Shown here: positions 8,218-16,005 of the stretch, piece after piece
How positions within the stretch are numbered: the first letter of the stretch is position 1
How the letters are laid out: the number at the start of each line of letters is the position of its first letter
From: Streptomyces sp. NBC_00237
GTDB lineage: Bacteria; Actinomycetota; Actinomycetes; Streptomycetales; Streptomycetaceae
Length of the DNA stretch: 64,000 nucleotides
NCBI RefSeq assembly: GCF_026342435.1
Contig: NZ_JAPEMT010000004.1
Coordinates: 496,001 to 560,000 of the forward strand
Reading direction: 5' to 3'
Program-made: the position numbers and the translations under genes
The notes under the pieces: model-generated
What the model was told of the DNA's origin: nothing
The model's input: the letters and a program-made list of their open reading frames with translations, nothing else
The model's database searches: none

Positions 8218-8535
8218 ATGACCACCTACGTCGTCACCCTCCCCGGCACCCTGCTCGACAAGCTGACGCCCGACGCCCACGCGGCACTCCTGCGCGAGCT
8301 GAGCCCGGCCGACCCCCGGCACACCGCCCTCGGTGAGGCCGAGGACCTCGACCGGCTCACGCTCGACACGGAGAACTCCACCTTCGTCATCCGCCTCGAA
8401 GTGCAGGCCGCCACCAGCGGGGAGGCCGAGCTCGAAGCCCGCAGGATCGCCGGCGCGGCGCTCCGCTCGGTCGGCCTGGACGAGAAGGCGGCACCGATGG
8501 GGCCTGCCGCCATCTCCGGCATCGATACGGAGTGA
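8218..8535 (+). CDS. conserved hypothetical protein, 105 aa
   Basis: The product is a small soluble acidic protein (begins MTTYVVTLPGTLLDKLTP, central FVIRLEVQAATSGEAELEA). It has the beta-alpha feel of a ferredoxin-like fold with one strand-helix repeat, but no family motif that I recognise. ATG at 8218 directly follows CAGG and an upstream TACGGG, so it may be leaderless. It lies immediately downstream of the 18-bp repeat array and is followed by an independent transcription unit. Confidence 0.6.
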   Translation: MTTYVVTLPGTLLDKLTPDAHAALLRELSPADPRHTALGEAEDLDRLTLDTENSTFVIRLEVQAATSGEAELEARRIAGAALRSVGLDEKAAPMGPAAISGIDTE

Positions 8536-8626
8536 GCATACGGAGTGATCGGGGGGCGGGGGAGACCCTGAGGTCGGGTGTGCGCGGCTATGGGAACCTC
8601 GGCATCCCCGCGTTACCCTCCGCCGC

Positions 8627-9706
8627 ATGATTCCCACGGTCGTCTGGGGCACCGGCAACGTCGGCCGCGCGGCCATCCGCGCCGTCGACGCTCATCCGGA
8701 GCTGGAACTCACCGCCGTACTGGTCCACGATCCGGCCAAGGTCGGGCGTGATGCGGGTCAACTCGCCGGACTCGAAAGGGAGTTGGGGGTGCGCGCGGTC
8801 GACGACGTCGATGCCGTGCTGGCCGCCCGGCCCCGCGCGGTCGTCTACGCGGCCTCCGGCGACATGCGCCCCGACGACGCCCATGCGGACGTCGCCAGGG
8901 CGCTGCGCGCCGGGGCGGTGGTCGTCACCCCCGCCCTCTACGCGCTGTACGACCCGCCGAGCGCCCCGCCCGAACTCCTCAAGCCCCTCCGTGAGGCCGT
9001 TGCCGAGGGGGGTGGCTCGTTGTTCGTCTCCGGGGTCGACCCGGGGTGGGGCAACGACGTGCTGCCGTTGTTGATCAGTGGGCTCGGGAGCAGGCTCGAC
9101 GTCATCCGCTGCCAGGAGATCTTCGACTACTCGACGTACGACCAGCCGGACTCGGTCCGCGATCTCATCGGCATGGGGCATCCGCTGGACTATGTGGCGC
9201 CGATGATGTTGGAGACCGTTCCGACGATGGTGTGGGGCGGTCAAATCCGGCTCATGGCAAGGGCGTTGGGCGTCGAGATCGAAGAGGTGCGGGAGACGAT
9301 GGTCAGGCGTCCGTTGGAGCGGACCGTCAGTACGCGCACCATGGGCGAGTTCGAGGCGGGCACGCAGGGCGCCGTCCGCTTCGAGGTGCAGGGGATCGTG
9401 GGGGGTGTGCCGCGACTGGTGATCGAGCACATCACCCGGATCCATCCGTCGTGCGCTCCTGACTGGCCGTCGCCGCCCGACGGGGCTGGCGCGCACCGGG
9501 TGATCGTCGAGGGGCGGCCCCGTATCGAGGTCACGGTCGAGGCGAGTGACGAGGACGAGAACCGTTCGGCGGGCGGGAACGCCACGGCGGTGGGGCGGCT
9601 GGTGAACGCCATTGACTGGCTGGTCGGGAGACCTGCCGGGATCTACGACGCGCTGGATGTGCCTTTGCGACCGGCGCGGGGGCGGCTCGGAAGGAGCTGG
9701 GGATGA
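8627..9706 (+). CDS. NAD(P)-binding dihydrodipicolinate reductase-like protein
   Basis: A Rossmann fold starts the protein (TVVWGTGNVGRAAIRAV, GxGxxG type), followed by the long substrate domain characteristic of the DapB-like/2,4-diaminopentanoate-dehydrogenase-C group (SGVDPGWGNDVLPLLISGL, YDQPDSVRDLIGMGHPL). These proteins are NAD(P)H-dependent oxidoreductases acting on amine or imine substrates; the substrate here is unknown. ATG at 8627 follows TACCCT (8614-8619) by seven bases, a leaderless promoter. It overlaps the carboxymuconolactone-decarboxylase-like gene by ATGA at 9703-9706, so the two act together. 359 aa. Confidence 0.8.
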   Translation: MIPTVVWGTGNVGRAAIRAVDAHPELELTAVLVHDPAKVGRDAGQLAGLERELGVRAVDDVDAVLAARPRAVVYAASGDMRPDDAHADVARALRAGAVVVTPALYALYDPPSAPPELLKPLREAVAEGGGSLFVSGVDPGWGNDVLPLLISGLGSRLDVIRCQEIFDYSTYDQPDSVRDLIGMGHPLDYVAPMMLETVPTMVWGGQIRLMARALGVEIEEVRETMVRRPLERTVSTRTMGEFEAGTQGAVRFEVQGIVGGVPRLVIEHITRIHPSCAPDWPSPPDGAGAHRVIVEGRPRIEVTVEASDEDENRSAGGNATAVGRLVNAIDWLVGRPAGIYDALDVPLRPARGRLGRSWG

Positions 9707-10191
9707 GCGGCATCGAGATCGACGTTCCGGAGGGCAAGGACCCCATCGAGTACGTGTGGGGGGACATGGTTCCCGGGATCGGGCCTGCCGCGGCGAACTT
9801 CTCGCTGGCGGTGTATGCCCATACGACGCTCGGGCTGCGGGAGTTCGAGGCGGCGCGGTTGCGGATCGCGCAGTTGAACGGGTGTCTGTTCTGTCTGGAC
9901 TGGCGGACGGAGAGGGAGGGGGAGAAGGTCGAGGAGGGGTTCGCGGAGGCGGTCGCGGAGTGGCGGACCACGGATGCCTTCGACGAGCGGACGAGGTTGG
10001 CGGCGGAGTACGCGGATCGGTATGCGCTTGATCATCATGGGTTGGACGAGGATTTCTGGGGGCGGATGGCTGGGGCCTACAGCCAGGTGGAGATCGTCGA
10101 GCTGACGATGAGTCTCGGGGCGTGGCTGGCGTTCGGGCGGCTCAATCACGTGCTGGGACTGGATGGGCGGTGTGTGCTGCCGGGGCGGTGA
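9703..10191 (+). CDS. carboxymuconolactone decarboxylase/AhpD-like protein
   Basis: The 162-aa helical protein has the AhpD signature QLNGCLFCLDW, a CxxC pair, and a downstream His in GRLNHVLGL. In AhpD-like members the CxxC pair is a peroxide-reducing thiol couple. It is translationally coupled (ATGA) to the upstream reductase. Whether it acts as a decarboxylase or as a thiol peroxidase cannot be told from sequence; the CxxC favours a redox role. Confidence 0.82.
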   Translation: MSGIEIDVPEGKDPIEYVWGDMVPGIGPAAANFSLAVYAHTTLGLREFEAARLRIAQLNGCLFCLDWRTEREGEKVEEGFAEAVAEWRTTDAFDERTRLAAEYADRYALDHHGLDEDFWGRMAGAYSQVEIVELTMSLGAWLAFGRLNHVLGLDGRCVLPGR

Positions 10192-10203
10192 GGTGGCTGG
10201 GGG

Positions 10204-10219
10204 CCGGAAAGATTTCCGG
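10204..10219. other. 16-bp palindrome after CMD gene
   Basis: CCGGAAA GA TTTCCGG is a perfect 7+2+7 inverted repeat, 12 bp after the stop of the preceding gene and upstream of the 6C RNA. It could be a short terminator stem or an operator for the RNA promoter. Confidence 0.45.
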
Positions 10220-10265
10220 ATGAGGGTGCATGTCCGCTGGGAAGGGGGGCACCAGCACTATCGAC

Positions 10266-10344
10266 CCGAGCTCGCAGGCACATCCCCCCAGCCTGCTGAG
10301 CGCCCTGAATGCCCCTCGGCCACCCCCCGGCCGAGGGGCATTCG
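10266..10344 (+). ncRNA. 6C small RNA
   Basis: Two adjacent hairpins each have a loop with six cytosines, the defining feature of the actinobacterial 6C RNA (Rfam class; scr3559 in S. coelicolor, B11 in mycobacteria). The first is GCAGGC / GCCTGC (about 10274-10296) around a loop containing CCCCCC. The second is a perfect 14-bp stem, AATGCCCCTCGGCC at 10308-10321 and its complement at 10329-10342, around ACCCCCC, and should double as terminator. CACTAT at 10256-10261 may be the -10 box, so the 5' end is approximate. 6C RNA acts on C-rich-accessible (G-rich) targets such as ribosome binding sites. Confidence 0.82.
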
Positions 10345-10452
10345 CCTGTCCGGGGGCGTACCGCTCCGGGTTTCACTTGGATTCTTCAGTCCCTTCAGTC
10401 CCTTGAGTCCCTCCGGTTCTGCTCGGCCGGTGCGGTCGGGGAGGATGGGGGG

Positions 10453-10719
10453 ATGATCTTCGGCGATTCGGGTGGGCGGGGCGTGGGCGTGCGGGCCCGC
10501 GTCGGCGGCGTGCCGCAGGTGCTGTACGCGGCGGGCGCGTGGGCGGCGTACGACGAGCTGTACGAGGACGATCCGGCAGGCCGTACCGACTCCGCCGACC
10601 GGCGGTGTCATGCGCACGCCTCCAACCGTGAGCGCGCCGACGCGTGGGAGGGCGTACGAGCACAGTGGACGAAGCCGCTGGGGCCGGTCCTGCGGTCGGC
10701 GGGGGCTGGGGCAGCATGA
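10453..10719 (+). CDS. small hypothetical protein, 88 aa
   Basis: ATG at 10453 has a GGGGGG ribosome site directly before it. The protein contains VGVRARVGGVPQVLYAAGAW and AYDELYEDDPAG and ends in an Ala/Gly stretch. I recognise no family. It overlaps the next ATG by ATGA at 10716-10719, so it is the first gene of a two-gene unit with the alpha/beta hydrolase. Confidence 0.55.
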   Translation: MIFGDSGGRGVGVRARVGGVPQVLYAAGAWAAYDELYEDDPAGRTDSADRRCHAHASNRERADAWEGVRAQWTKPLGPVLRSAGAGAA

Positions 10720-11534
10720 ACGAGGACACGGCCGAACTGGCCGACTCCGTACGGCACTTCACACTTGTCTGCGACGGGGAAGTCCTGTCCTGCGCGAAGG
10801 CGGAACCGACCGTTCCCGCCACCGCCCCCCTCGCCGCCCTCGTCCTCCACGGCGCGGGCAACGGCGACAAACAGAGCCCCACCGTCCTCGCCGCGCACCT
10901 CGCCGCCCGGGGCCACCACGCACTCGCCTTTGACTTCTCCGGCCACGGCGACAGCTCGGGCGCCTTGGGCGAGCTGAGCCTGCGCCGTCGCTTCGAACAG
11001 GCCCGTACCGTCGCCGACGCCTGCCTCCCGGCCGACGTGCCCCTCGTCCTCGTGGGCTTCAGCATGAGCGGCCAGACCGTCGCCGACCTGGCCGCGCACT
11101 ACGGGCCACGGGTCGCCGCGATCGGCCTCGGCGCACCGGCCGTGTACGCGGCCGAGGCGTGGCCGGTGCCGTTCGGCGCGGGCTTCACCGGGATCATCCG
11201 TACGCCGGACAGCTGGCGGAAGTCCCCCGCGCTCGACGTCTTCCGGGGGCTGCCCGAAGGCGTCCGCGCGGTGCTCGCCACACCGGCCGTCGACGCGGTG
11301 ATCCCGCCGGAGGTCACCGGGGCCGTCGAGGAGGCACTTGGCGCTTCGCGGGCGGAGTACGTACGGACGGTGCTTCCTGAGGCGGACCACCGGCTGAGCC
11401 TGTGGTTCGCCTCGGACGCGGAGTCGAGGGGGCGGTTCCTGGACGCGCTCGTCGGGGGCGGCGGGCGGGGGCCGGGGAGGGGGAGAGCGGCGGGGGGCGT
11501 GACGTACGGGGTGCAGGGGGCGCACAGGGCGTAA
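10716..11534 (+). CDS. alpha/beta hydrolase family protein
   Basis: The fold is clear from ALVLHGAGNGDK (oxyanion loop), ALAFDFSGHGDSSG and the elbow LVGFSMSGQTVADLAAH, where GFSMSG supplies the Ser nucleophile, with a late EADHRLSLWF providing His. It resembles short-chain acyl hydrolases of the serine aminopeptidase/DUF type. Substrate unknown. The last 20 residues are a low-complexity Gly/Arg tail. Translation is coupled to the upstream small ORF by ATGA. The tail may have been extended by a frame change, as the fold normally ends after the His strand. Confidence 0.8.
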   Translation: MNEDTAELADSVRHFTLVCDGEVLSCAKAEPTVPATAPLAALVLHGAGNGDKQSPTVLAAHLAARGHHALAFDFSGHGDSSGALGELSLRRRFEQARTVADACLPADVPLVLVGFSMSGQTVADLAAHYGPRVAAIGLGAPAVYAAEAWPVPFGAGFTGIIRTPDSWRKSPALDVFRGLPEGVRAVLATPAVDAVIPPEVTGAVEEALGASRAEYVRTVLPEADHRLSLWFASDAESRGRFLDALVGGGGRGPGRGRAAGGVTYGVQGAHRA

Positions 11535-11677
11535 AGCCATGTCCGGACGAGATGCACTGCGGTGAGGTTGAGCGCGTGACCACCCAACTCGCAGCGCGGG
11601 GCCACGGGACGGCTTCGGTCGTGCTGCCTGCCCAAGTGGCTGAGGGGTAGTCCCTGTTGAGCCGCTGGCCGTCGTCG

Positions 11678-12574
11678 CTACCGGTCGAGTCCCTGGTCCT
11701 CCAGAACCTCCCGGATCACGTGCCGGGAATTGGCGGCCAGTGCCGGGTTGGTGACGCGGTAGTAAGGGAGCTGGATCAGTGCCACGGACAGCGCCCAGGC
11801 CCGGCCCCGTTCCCAGGTCGCGTCGTCCGCGCCGAGGTGGGAGCGGTACGCGGGACGGGCCTCGGCGGGCAGCAGGTTCCAGGCCGGAAGCAGGTCGACC
11901 GTCGGGTCCCCCACACCGACCGTGCCGAAGTCGATGACGGCGGAGAGGCGTCCGTCGCGCAGCAGTACGTTGCCGGGCGAGATGTCCCCGTGCACCCAGC
12001 ACGTCACGGGCGCGGGATCGGGCAGGGCCAGCGCCGCTTCCCATACGGCGCTGATCGCATCGGTGTCGACGTCCTCGGGCCCCATCCGCAGCTGCTCGAT
12101 CGCGTCACGGGTGGCCTCGTCACGGGTCGCCAGCGGCACCCCGCGGGAGTTCGGCGGAGCCTCGGGATGCGGCTCGACGCGCCGCAGCGCGATTACGAAC
12201 TCCGCCAACTCCTTCGCCAGCAGGGCGGGTTCGGGGATCGACCCCACCACGGGGTTGCTTCCCTCCAGCCACCTGTACACCGCCCAGCCCCATGGAACGC
12301 CCTCCCCGGGCGCTCCGGCCCCGACCGGCTCGGGAACACGTACCGGCAGCAGTGGTGCGAGCTCCGGCAGCCACCGCTGCTCCAGCACCACGGCCTCCAC
12401 GGCACGGGCCATGCGCGGCAACCGTACGACCAGGTCGTCCCCGAGCCGGAACATCGCGTTCTCGGTTCCCGAGGAAGGGACCCGCTCGACGGGCAGCCCG
12501 GCCCACTGCGGAAACTGGCTCGAGACGAGCCGTTCCACGAGCGGGGCATCGAGGTCGATCTCGTCGGCATGCAT
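11678..12574 (-). CDS. aminoglycoside phosphotransferase family protein
   Basis: A 298-aa kinase-like protein with the Brenner motif WVHGDISPGNVLL (HGDxxxxN catalytic loop), the metal-binding VIDFGTVGVGD and an N-lobe SGTENAMFRLGDDLVVRLPR. The APH/choline-kinase superfamily phosphorylates small alcohols; many chromosomal members are not resistance enzymes, so the substrate is open. ATG at 12574 starts at MHADEIDLD, where homology-type sequence begins; the 38 codons upstream are made of a 24-bp repeat and are unlikely to be translated. About 140 bp of unassigned sequence separates the 3' end from the preceding hydrolase. Confidence 0.85.
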   Translation of the reverse strand: MHADEIDLDAPLVERLVSSQFPQWAGLPVERVPSSGTENAMFRLGDDLVVRLPRMARAVEAVVLEQRWLPELAPLLPVRVPEPVGAGAPGEGVPWGWAVYRWLEGSNPVVGSIPEPALLAKELAEFVIALRRVEPHPEAPPNSRGVPLATRDEATRDAIEQLRMGPEDVDTDAISAVWEAALALPDPAPVTCWVHGDISPGNVLLRDGRLSAVIDFGTVGVGDPTVDLLPAWNLLPAEARPAYRSHLGADDATWERGRAWALSVALIQLPYYRVTNPALAANSRHVIREVLEDQGLDR

Positions 12575-12587
12575 CTTGCTGCTCCGG

Positions 12588-12659
12588 CCACTGCTCCGGC
12601 TCATGCTCGGGTCGCTGCTCCGGCTCATGCTCGGGTTGCTGCTCGGGCCACTGCCCTGG
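12588..12659. repeat. 24-bp tandem repeat upstream of phosphotransferase
   Basis: Two near-identical units (CTGCTCCGGCTCATGCTCGG core, at 12588-12611 and 12612-12635) and a degenerate third lie directly before the phosphotransferase ATG on its strand. They keep that reading frame open as a Ser-rich leader and may create the false impression of a longer protein. Confidence 0.75.
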
Positions 12660-12771
12660 CTACTGCTCTTGCTGCTGGCGGCGCACATGGCCCCGATTCT
12701 TCCTGCTGGTCACGGGAGAGCGCACACGAATTACTTCCCGGTGGGGTGGGGCGAGGTGCATTCTGGGTGCC

Positions 12772-14187
12772 ATGACACTTGACGATCTTGACGCCCCGAC
12801 CGTTCATGCCTGGTCAGCCGTGGGTGGGCGGCCGGAACTCGCCGAGCGCGTCGCGTACGAGGGGGCGGGTGACGTGCTGCCCGCGCAGCTGCCGGTGCGG
12901 CAGTTGGCGCGGGCGACGGTGGGGGCTGCCTCGCTGGCCGCCGCCGAGTTGGCGGCCGTGCGCGGTGGGGGAGACCTGCCGCAGGTGCGGGTGTCGGAGG
13001 GGGCGGTGGCCACCGCCTTCCACAGCGAGCGCAACCTCCGCATCGACGGCCGCGCGCCGATCAACTTCGCCCCGCTGTCAGGGTTCTGGCGTACGGCGGA
13101 CAGTTGGGTGCGTACGCATGCGAACTATCCGCACCACCGGGCGCGGCTGCTGAGCACGCTCGGCATCGCGGGCGACGGGTCGCGCGACGATCGGGCGCTG
13201 GCGGGGGTGCTCGCCGCCGAGCTGGCGACGCGGGAGGCGCGGGAAGTACAGGAGACCGTCTACGCGGGAGGCGGCCTCGCGGTGGCGCTGGCCCCGGCAC
13301 CGACCGCTGCGCCGGACGTTCCGCTTCCGCTGGTGGAGGTGCGGGAAGCGGAGGGGAGCGGTCCGAGCCCGAGGCGGTTGGGGGAGTCCGCTTCCGCTGC
13401 CGTCGCGACGTCGGCTCCGGCGGAAGGGGTACGGGTCCTGGACCTGACCCGGGTGCTGGCGGGGCCGGTGGCGGGGCGCACGCTGGCACTGCTCGGGGCG
13501 GACGTGCTGCGGGTGGACGCGCCGCAGCTGCGCGAGGACGCGGACACGTACACCGATACGGGGATGGGAAAGCGGTCGACGCTGCTGGACCTGGGGACGG
13601 CAGGGGACCGCGAGGTCTTCGAGGAACTGCTGGCGACGGCGGACGTGGTGCTCTCGGCGTACCGGCCAGGCTCCCTGGACCGGCACGGCCTCGCCCCGGA
13701 GGCGCTGCTCGAACGGCGTCCTGACCTGATCGTGGCGCAGTTGTGTGCGTGGGGGTGGGCCGGGCCGTGGGCAGGGCGGCGGGGCTTCGACAGTCTCGTG
13801 CAGGTGGGGACCGGGATCGCCGCGATCGAGGGGGAGGGGGCGGGCGAGGGAGGCCGACCGGGGGCGTTGCCCGCGCAGGCGCTGGACCACGGCACGGGAT
13901 ACCTCATCGCGGCGGGTGTGCTGCGCGGTCTGACGGAGCGTCAGGAGACGGGGCGTGGCCGTCACTTGCGCTTCTCGCTTGTCGGTACCGCCTCCTGGCT
14001 GATGCACGGGCTGCGCCCGGAGCCGCCGACGTCCGACGTGCACGACGAAGGGCGCTGGATGGCGGCCTGCGAGTCTCCGTACGGGAAGCTGGGGCACGCG
14101 CTCCCGCCCGTCGCGTACGAGGGCGGCCCGGCGAACTGGGCCCGGCCGGTGGGGCTGTGGGGGGCGGACGCGCCGAGCTGGCGCTGA
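12772..14187 (+). CDS. CaiB/BaiF family CoA-transferase
   Basis: The 471-aa product has the type III CoA-transferase core: VRVLDLTRVLAGPVAGRTLA, LLGADVLRVDAP, GKRSTLLDLGT, LATADVVLSAYRPGSLDRHG and RRGFDSLVQVGTGIA. These enzymes move CoA between carboxylic acids. The N-terminal 220 residues are an additional partial domain, so this is the long double-domain type; its conserved catalytic Asp region is not obvious and function could be altered. ATG at 12772 has a CATTCT box at the leaderless distance. No metabolic partner gene adjoins it, so the acid substrate is unknown. Confidence 0.83.
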   Translation: MTLDDLDAPTVHAWSAVGGRPELAERVAYEGAGDVLPAQLPVRQLARATVGAASLAAAELAAVRGGGDLPQVRVSEGAVATAFHSERNLRIDGRAPINFAPLSGFWRTADSWVRTHANYPHHRARLLSTLGIAGDGSRDDRALAGVLAAELATREAREVQETVYAGGGLAVALAPAPTAAPDVPLPLVEVREAEGSGPSPRRLGESASAAVATSAPAEGVRVLDLTRVLAGPVAGRTLALLGADVLRVDAPQLREDADTYTDTGMGKRSTLLDLGTAGDREVFEELLATADVVLSAYRPGSLDRHGLAPEALLERRPDLIVAQLCAWGWAGPWAGRRGFDSLVQVGTGIAAIEGEGAGEGGRPGALPAQALDHGTGYLIAAGVLRGLTERQETGRGRHLRFSLVGTASWLMHGLRPEPPTSDVHDEGRWMAACESPYGKLGHALPPVAYEGGPANWARPVGLWGADAPSWR

Positions 14188-14222
14188 GCTGGCGCTTGGG
14201 GGGTGCTGAGGGGGTGCGCTTG

Positions 14223-14236
14223 TTGAGGGCCCTCAA
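14223..14236. other. 14-bp palindrome before phosphopantetheinyl transferase
   Basis: TTGAGGGCCCTCAA is a perfect palindrome, 86 bp before the transferase ATG and 36 bp after the CoA-transferase stop. It could be an operator or part of a terminator. Confidence 0.4.
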
Positions 14237-14308
14237 GGCCCATCGGCCCCACATGAGATGCTGCAACTCCCAGCCCCCGCCCACCTCAATCACCCCACGA
14301 GGCCCACC

Positions 14309-15025
14309 ATGTCCGATCCCCTCGTAGCGCCCCGCACCTTGCCCTCCGGGCCGTATCCCGAAGTGCTGAAGATGCCTGAACTTCTCCCCGACGTATGGGT
14401 GTTGCGGATCTCCACGTACGACGGGTACGACGAGGCCGAGGCCGAGCGCACCCTGGAGCTGCTCGATCCCGGCGAGCGGGAGCGGCACTCCGCCTTCCGG
14501 CGGGAAGAGGACCGGGCGAGGTACCGCGCCGCGCACGCCGCTCTGCGGCGGCTGGCCGGAGCGTACCTCCGGCAGGAACCCGCTTCCCTGGTCTTCGGGC
14601 GGGAGGACTGCCCGTTGTGCCCCGAGCCGCACGGGCGGCCCTCCCTTCCGGGAACCGGCCTGCACTTCTCGCTTTCGCACAGCGGGGATCTCGTGCTGCT
14701 CGCCTTCGGGGCGACTGCGGTCGGGGCCGACGTCGAAGAGCTGCCGTCCGCGAAGCAGGCCGACGAGGTCGCCTCGGCCCTCCACTCCCGGGAGCGGGCC
14801 GAGCTGGCCGCCCTGCGAGGGGACGACGGGGCGCGCGTTGCCGCCTTCGGGCGGTGCTGGACCCGGAAGGAGGCGTACCTCAAGGGCACCGGCACGGGCA
14901 TCGCCGTACCGCTCGACGGGACGTACGTCGGGGCCGGGGCTCGACCCGGGGACGTTCCGGGGTGGCGCATCCTCGACGTGGAGGCGCCCGAGGGGTACGC
15001 CGCTGCCATCGCGTACGCCGTCTGA
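14309..15025 (+). CDS. 4'-phosphopantetheinyl transferase superfamily protein
   Basis: The 238-aa protein has the Sfp-type signatures: LHFSLSHSGDLVLLAFG, VGADVEELPSAKQ (GxDxE metal-binding motif), FGRCWTRKEAYLKGTGTG (WxxKEA(Y/L)xK). It would transfer phosphopantetheine from CoA to carrier proteins of NRPS/PKS or related systems. ATG at 14309 is selected for the GAGG seven bases upstream; the longer ATG at 14258 adds a poor leader. No synthase genes are in the window, so it may be a general activator. Confidence 0.88.
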   Translation: MSDPLVAPRTLPSGPYPEVLKMPELLPDVWVLRISTYDGYDEAEAERTLELLDPGERERHSAFRREEDRARYRAAHAALRRLAGAYLRQEPASLVFGREDCPLCPEPHGRPSLPGTGLHFSLSHSGDLVLLAFGATAVGADVEELPSAKQADEVASALHSRERAELAALRGDDGARVAAFGRCWTRKEAYLKGTGTGIAVPLDGTYVGAGARPGDVPGWRILDVEAPEGYAAAIAYAV

Positions 15026-15035
15026 AGTGACCGGT

Positions 15036-15100
15036 GGTGCTGCTGGTGCTGACAGCGCTGACAGCGCTGACAGGGCTGGTAGCGCTGGCAGTGTTGGCAG
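15036..15100. repeat. 9-bp tandem repeat
   Basis: About seven copies related to GCTGACAGC or GCTGGTAGC lie between the phosphopantetheinyl transferase stop and the acetyltransferase promoter. They read in a three-codon period on either strand; no function is apparent. Confidence 0.75.
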
Positions 15101-15127
15101 ACCGGCGGTGCGGTTACCTTAGTGATC

Positions 15128-15718
15128 ATGCCTGCGAAGACACCCCTGCCCGTCACGCTCACCGGCCGCCACGTGCGCCTCGAACCGCTCACCGAGGCGC
15201 ACCTCGGCGACCTCTTCCTGGCGGGTGGCCGGGACGAGGAGGTGTGGCGCTGGCAGGGCGGCCCGGCCCCGCAGACCGAGGCCGAACTCGCCGAGCTGCT
15301 CCGGTCCGTGCTGGACGAGGAGGACTACGTGCCGTTCGCCGTGATTCACCTGGCGAGCGGCAGGGCCGTCGGCTGGACGACGTACATGGACATCGCCGTG
15401 GAGGACGAGCGGCTGGAGATCGGCTGGACCTGGTACGGGCGCGCGTACTGGCGCTCCCCGGTCAACACCGAGTGCAAGCTGCTCCTGCTCGGCCACGCCT
15501 TCGAGGACCTGGGCATGGGGCGCGTCCAACTGAAGACCGACCACAGGAACGAACGCTCCCAGGCCGCCATCGCCCGCCTCGGGGCCCAGCGCGAGGGCGT
15601 TCTGCGCCGCCATCGCCGCCGCCCGGACGGCACGTGGCGCGACTCGGTGTACTTCTCGCTTCTCGCGGAGGAGTGGCCGGAGGCGAAGGCGCGGCTGGGG
15701 GCCCGGCTCGTACGGTGA
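15128..15718 (+). CDS. GNAT family N-acetyltransferase (RimJ/RimL type)
   Basis: A 196-aa RimJ/L-like acetyltransferase: TGRHVRLEPLTEAHLGDLF starts the domain, IGWTWYGRAYWRSPVNTECK is the beta4/alpha3 CoA site and MGRVQLKTDHRNERSQAAIARLG the C-terminal part, consistent with protein or small-molecule N-acetylation. ATG at 15128 lies seven bases after TACCTT (15115-15120), a leaderless promoter; an in-frame GTG at 15122 is therefore less likely. Its stop overlaps the next GTG. Confidence 0.87.
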   Translation: MPAKTPLPVTLTGRHVRLEPLTEAHLGDLFLAGGRDEEVWRWQGGPAPQTEAELAELLRSVLDEEDYVPFAVIHLASGRAVGWTTYMDIAVEDERLEIGWTWYGRAYWRSPVNTECKLLLLGHAFEDLGMGRVQLKTDHRNERSQAAIARLGAQREGVLRRHRRRPDGTWRDSVYFSLLAEEWPEAKARLGARLVR

Positions 15719-15933
15719 CGGGAAGCACTTGTCCGGCGCCCGGAAAGCCATTCCCCGGTGACCCCGCCCGTATCGTCGTCGGCTGGGCCGTCCTCAAGGA
15801 CGAGCCCCAACAGGACCGGCGCTGCGCGCGGCACGCCGAGTGCGGGCAGCGGCAGGCCACCACCTGCGACCGGGGCGAGGACTCGATGGTTTGCGGCCGG
15901 GCCTCCGTGACGACCTGGGCGCTCGCTGCCTGA
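15715..15933 (+). CDS. small cysteine-rich hypothetical protein, 72 aa
   Basis: GTG at 15715 overlaps the acetyltransferase stop (GTGA), and translation runs to a stop just before a strong terminator. The protein contains DPARIVVGWAVLKDE and five cysteines in a pattern TCPAP, RCARHAEC, TTCDRG, MVCGR, but no known metal-site motif that I can name. Codon coupling, the length to the terminator and clean third-position GC argue that it is real. Confidence 0.55.
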   Translation: MTGSTCPAPGKPFPGDPARIVVGWAVLKDEPQQDRRCARHAECGQRQATTCDRGEDSMVCGRASVTTWALAA

Positions 15934-15947
15934 ACCCCGACTTCTCC

Positions 15948-15986
15948 ACGGCGGGCCCGCCACCTCCCTGGTGGCGGGCCCGCCGT
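15948..15986. terminator. bidirectional hairpin terminator
   Basis: A perfect 17-bp stem (ACGGCGGGCCCGCCACC at 15948-15964 and its complement at 15970-15986) with loop TCCCT lies between two convergent genes. No T tract follows, as is usual in Streptomyces. Confidence 0.85.
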
Positions 15987-16005
15987 ACGCCGGGGGCCTT
16001 CGCCG

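Noticed and set aside
8042..8336. Possible Pro/Gly repeat protein from the 18-bp array (SGPAPVSGPAPV)
   Set aside because: Open on all frames because of the repeat, no ribosome site and overlap with the start of the next gene.
10308..10342. Hairpin as only a terminator of the CMD gene
   Set aside because: Its CCCCCC loop and the preceding second C-loop hairpin fit 6C RNA much better.
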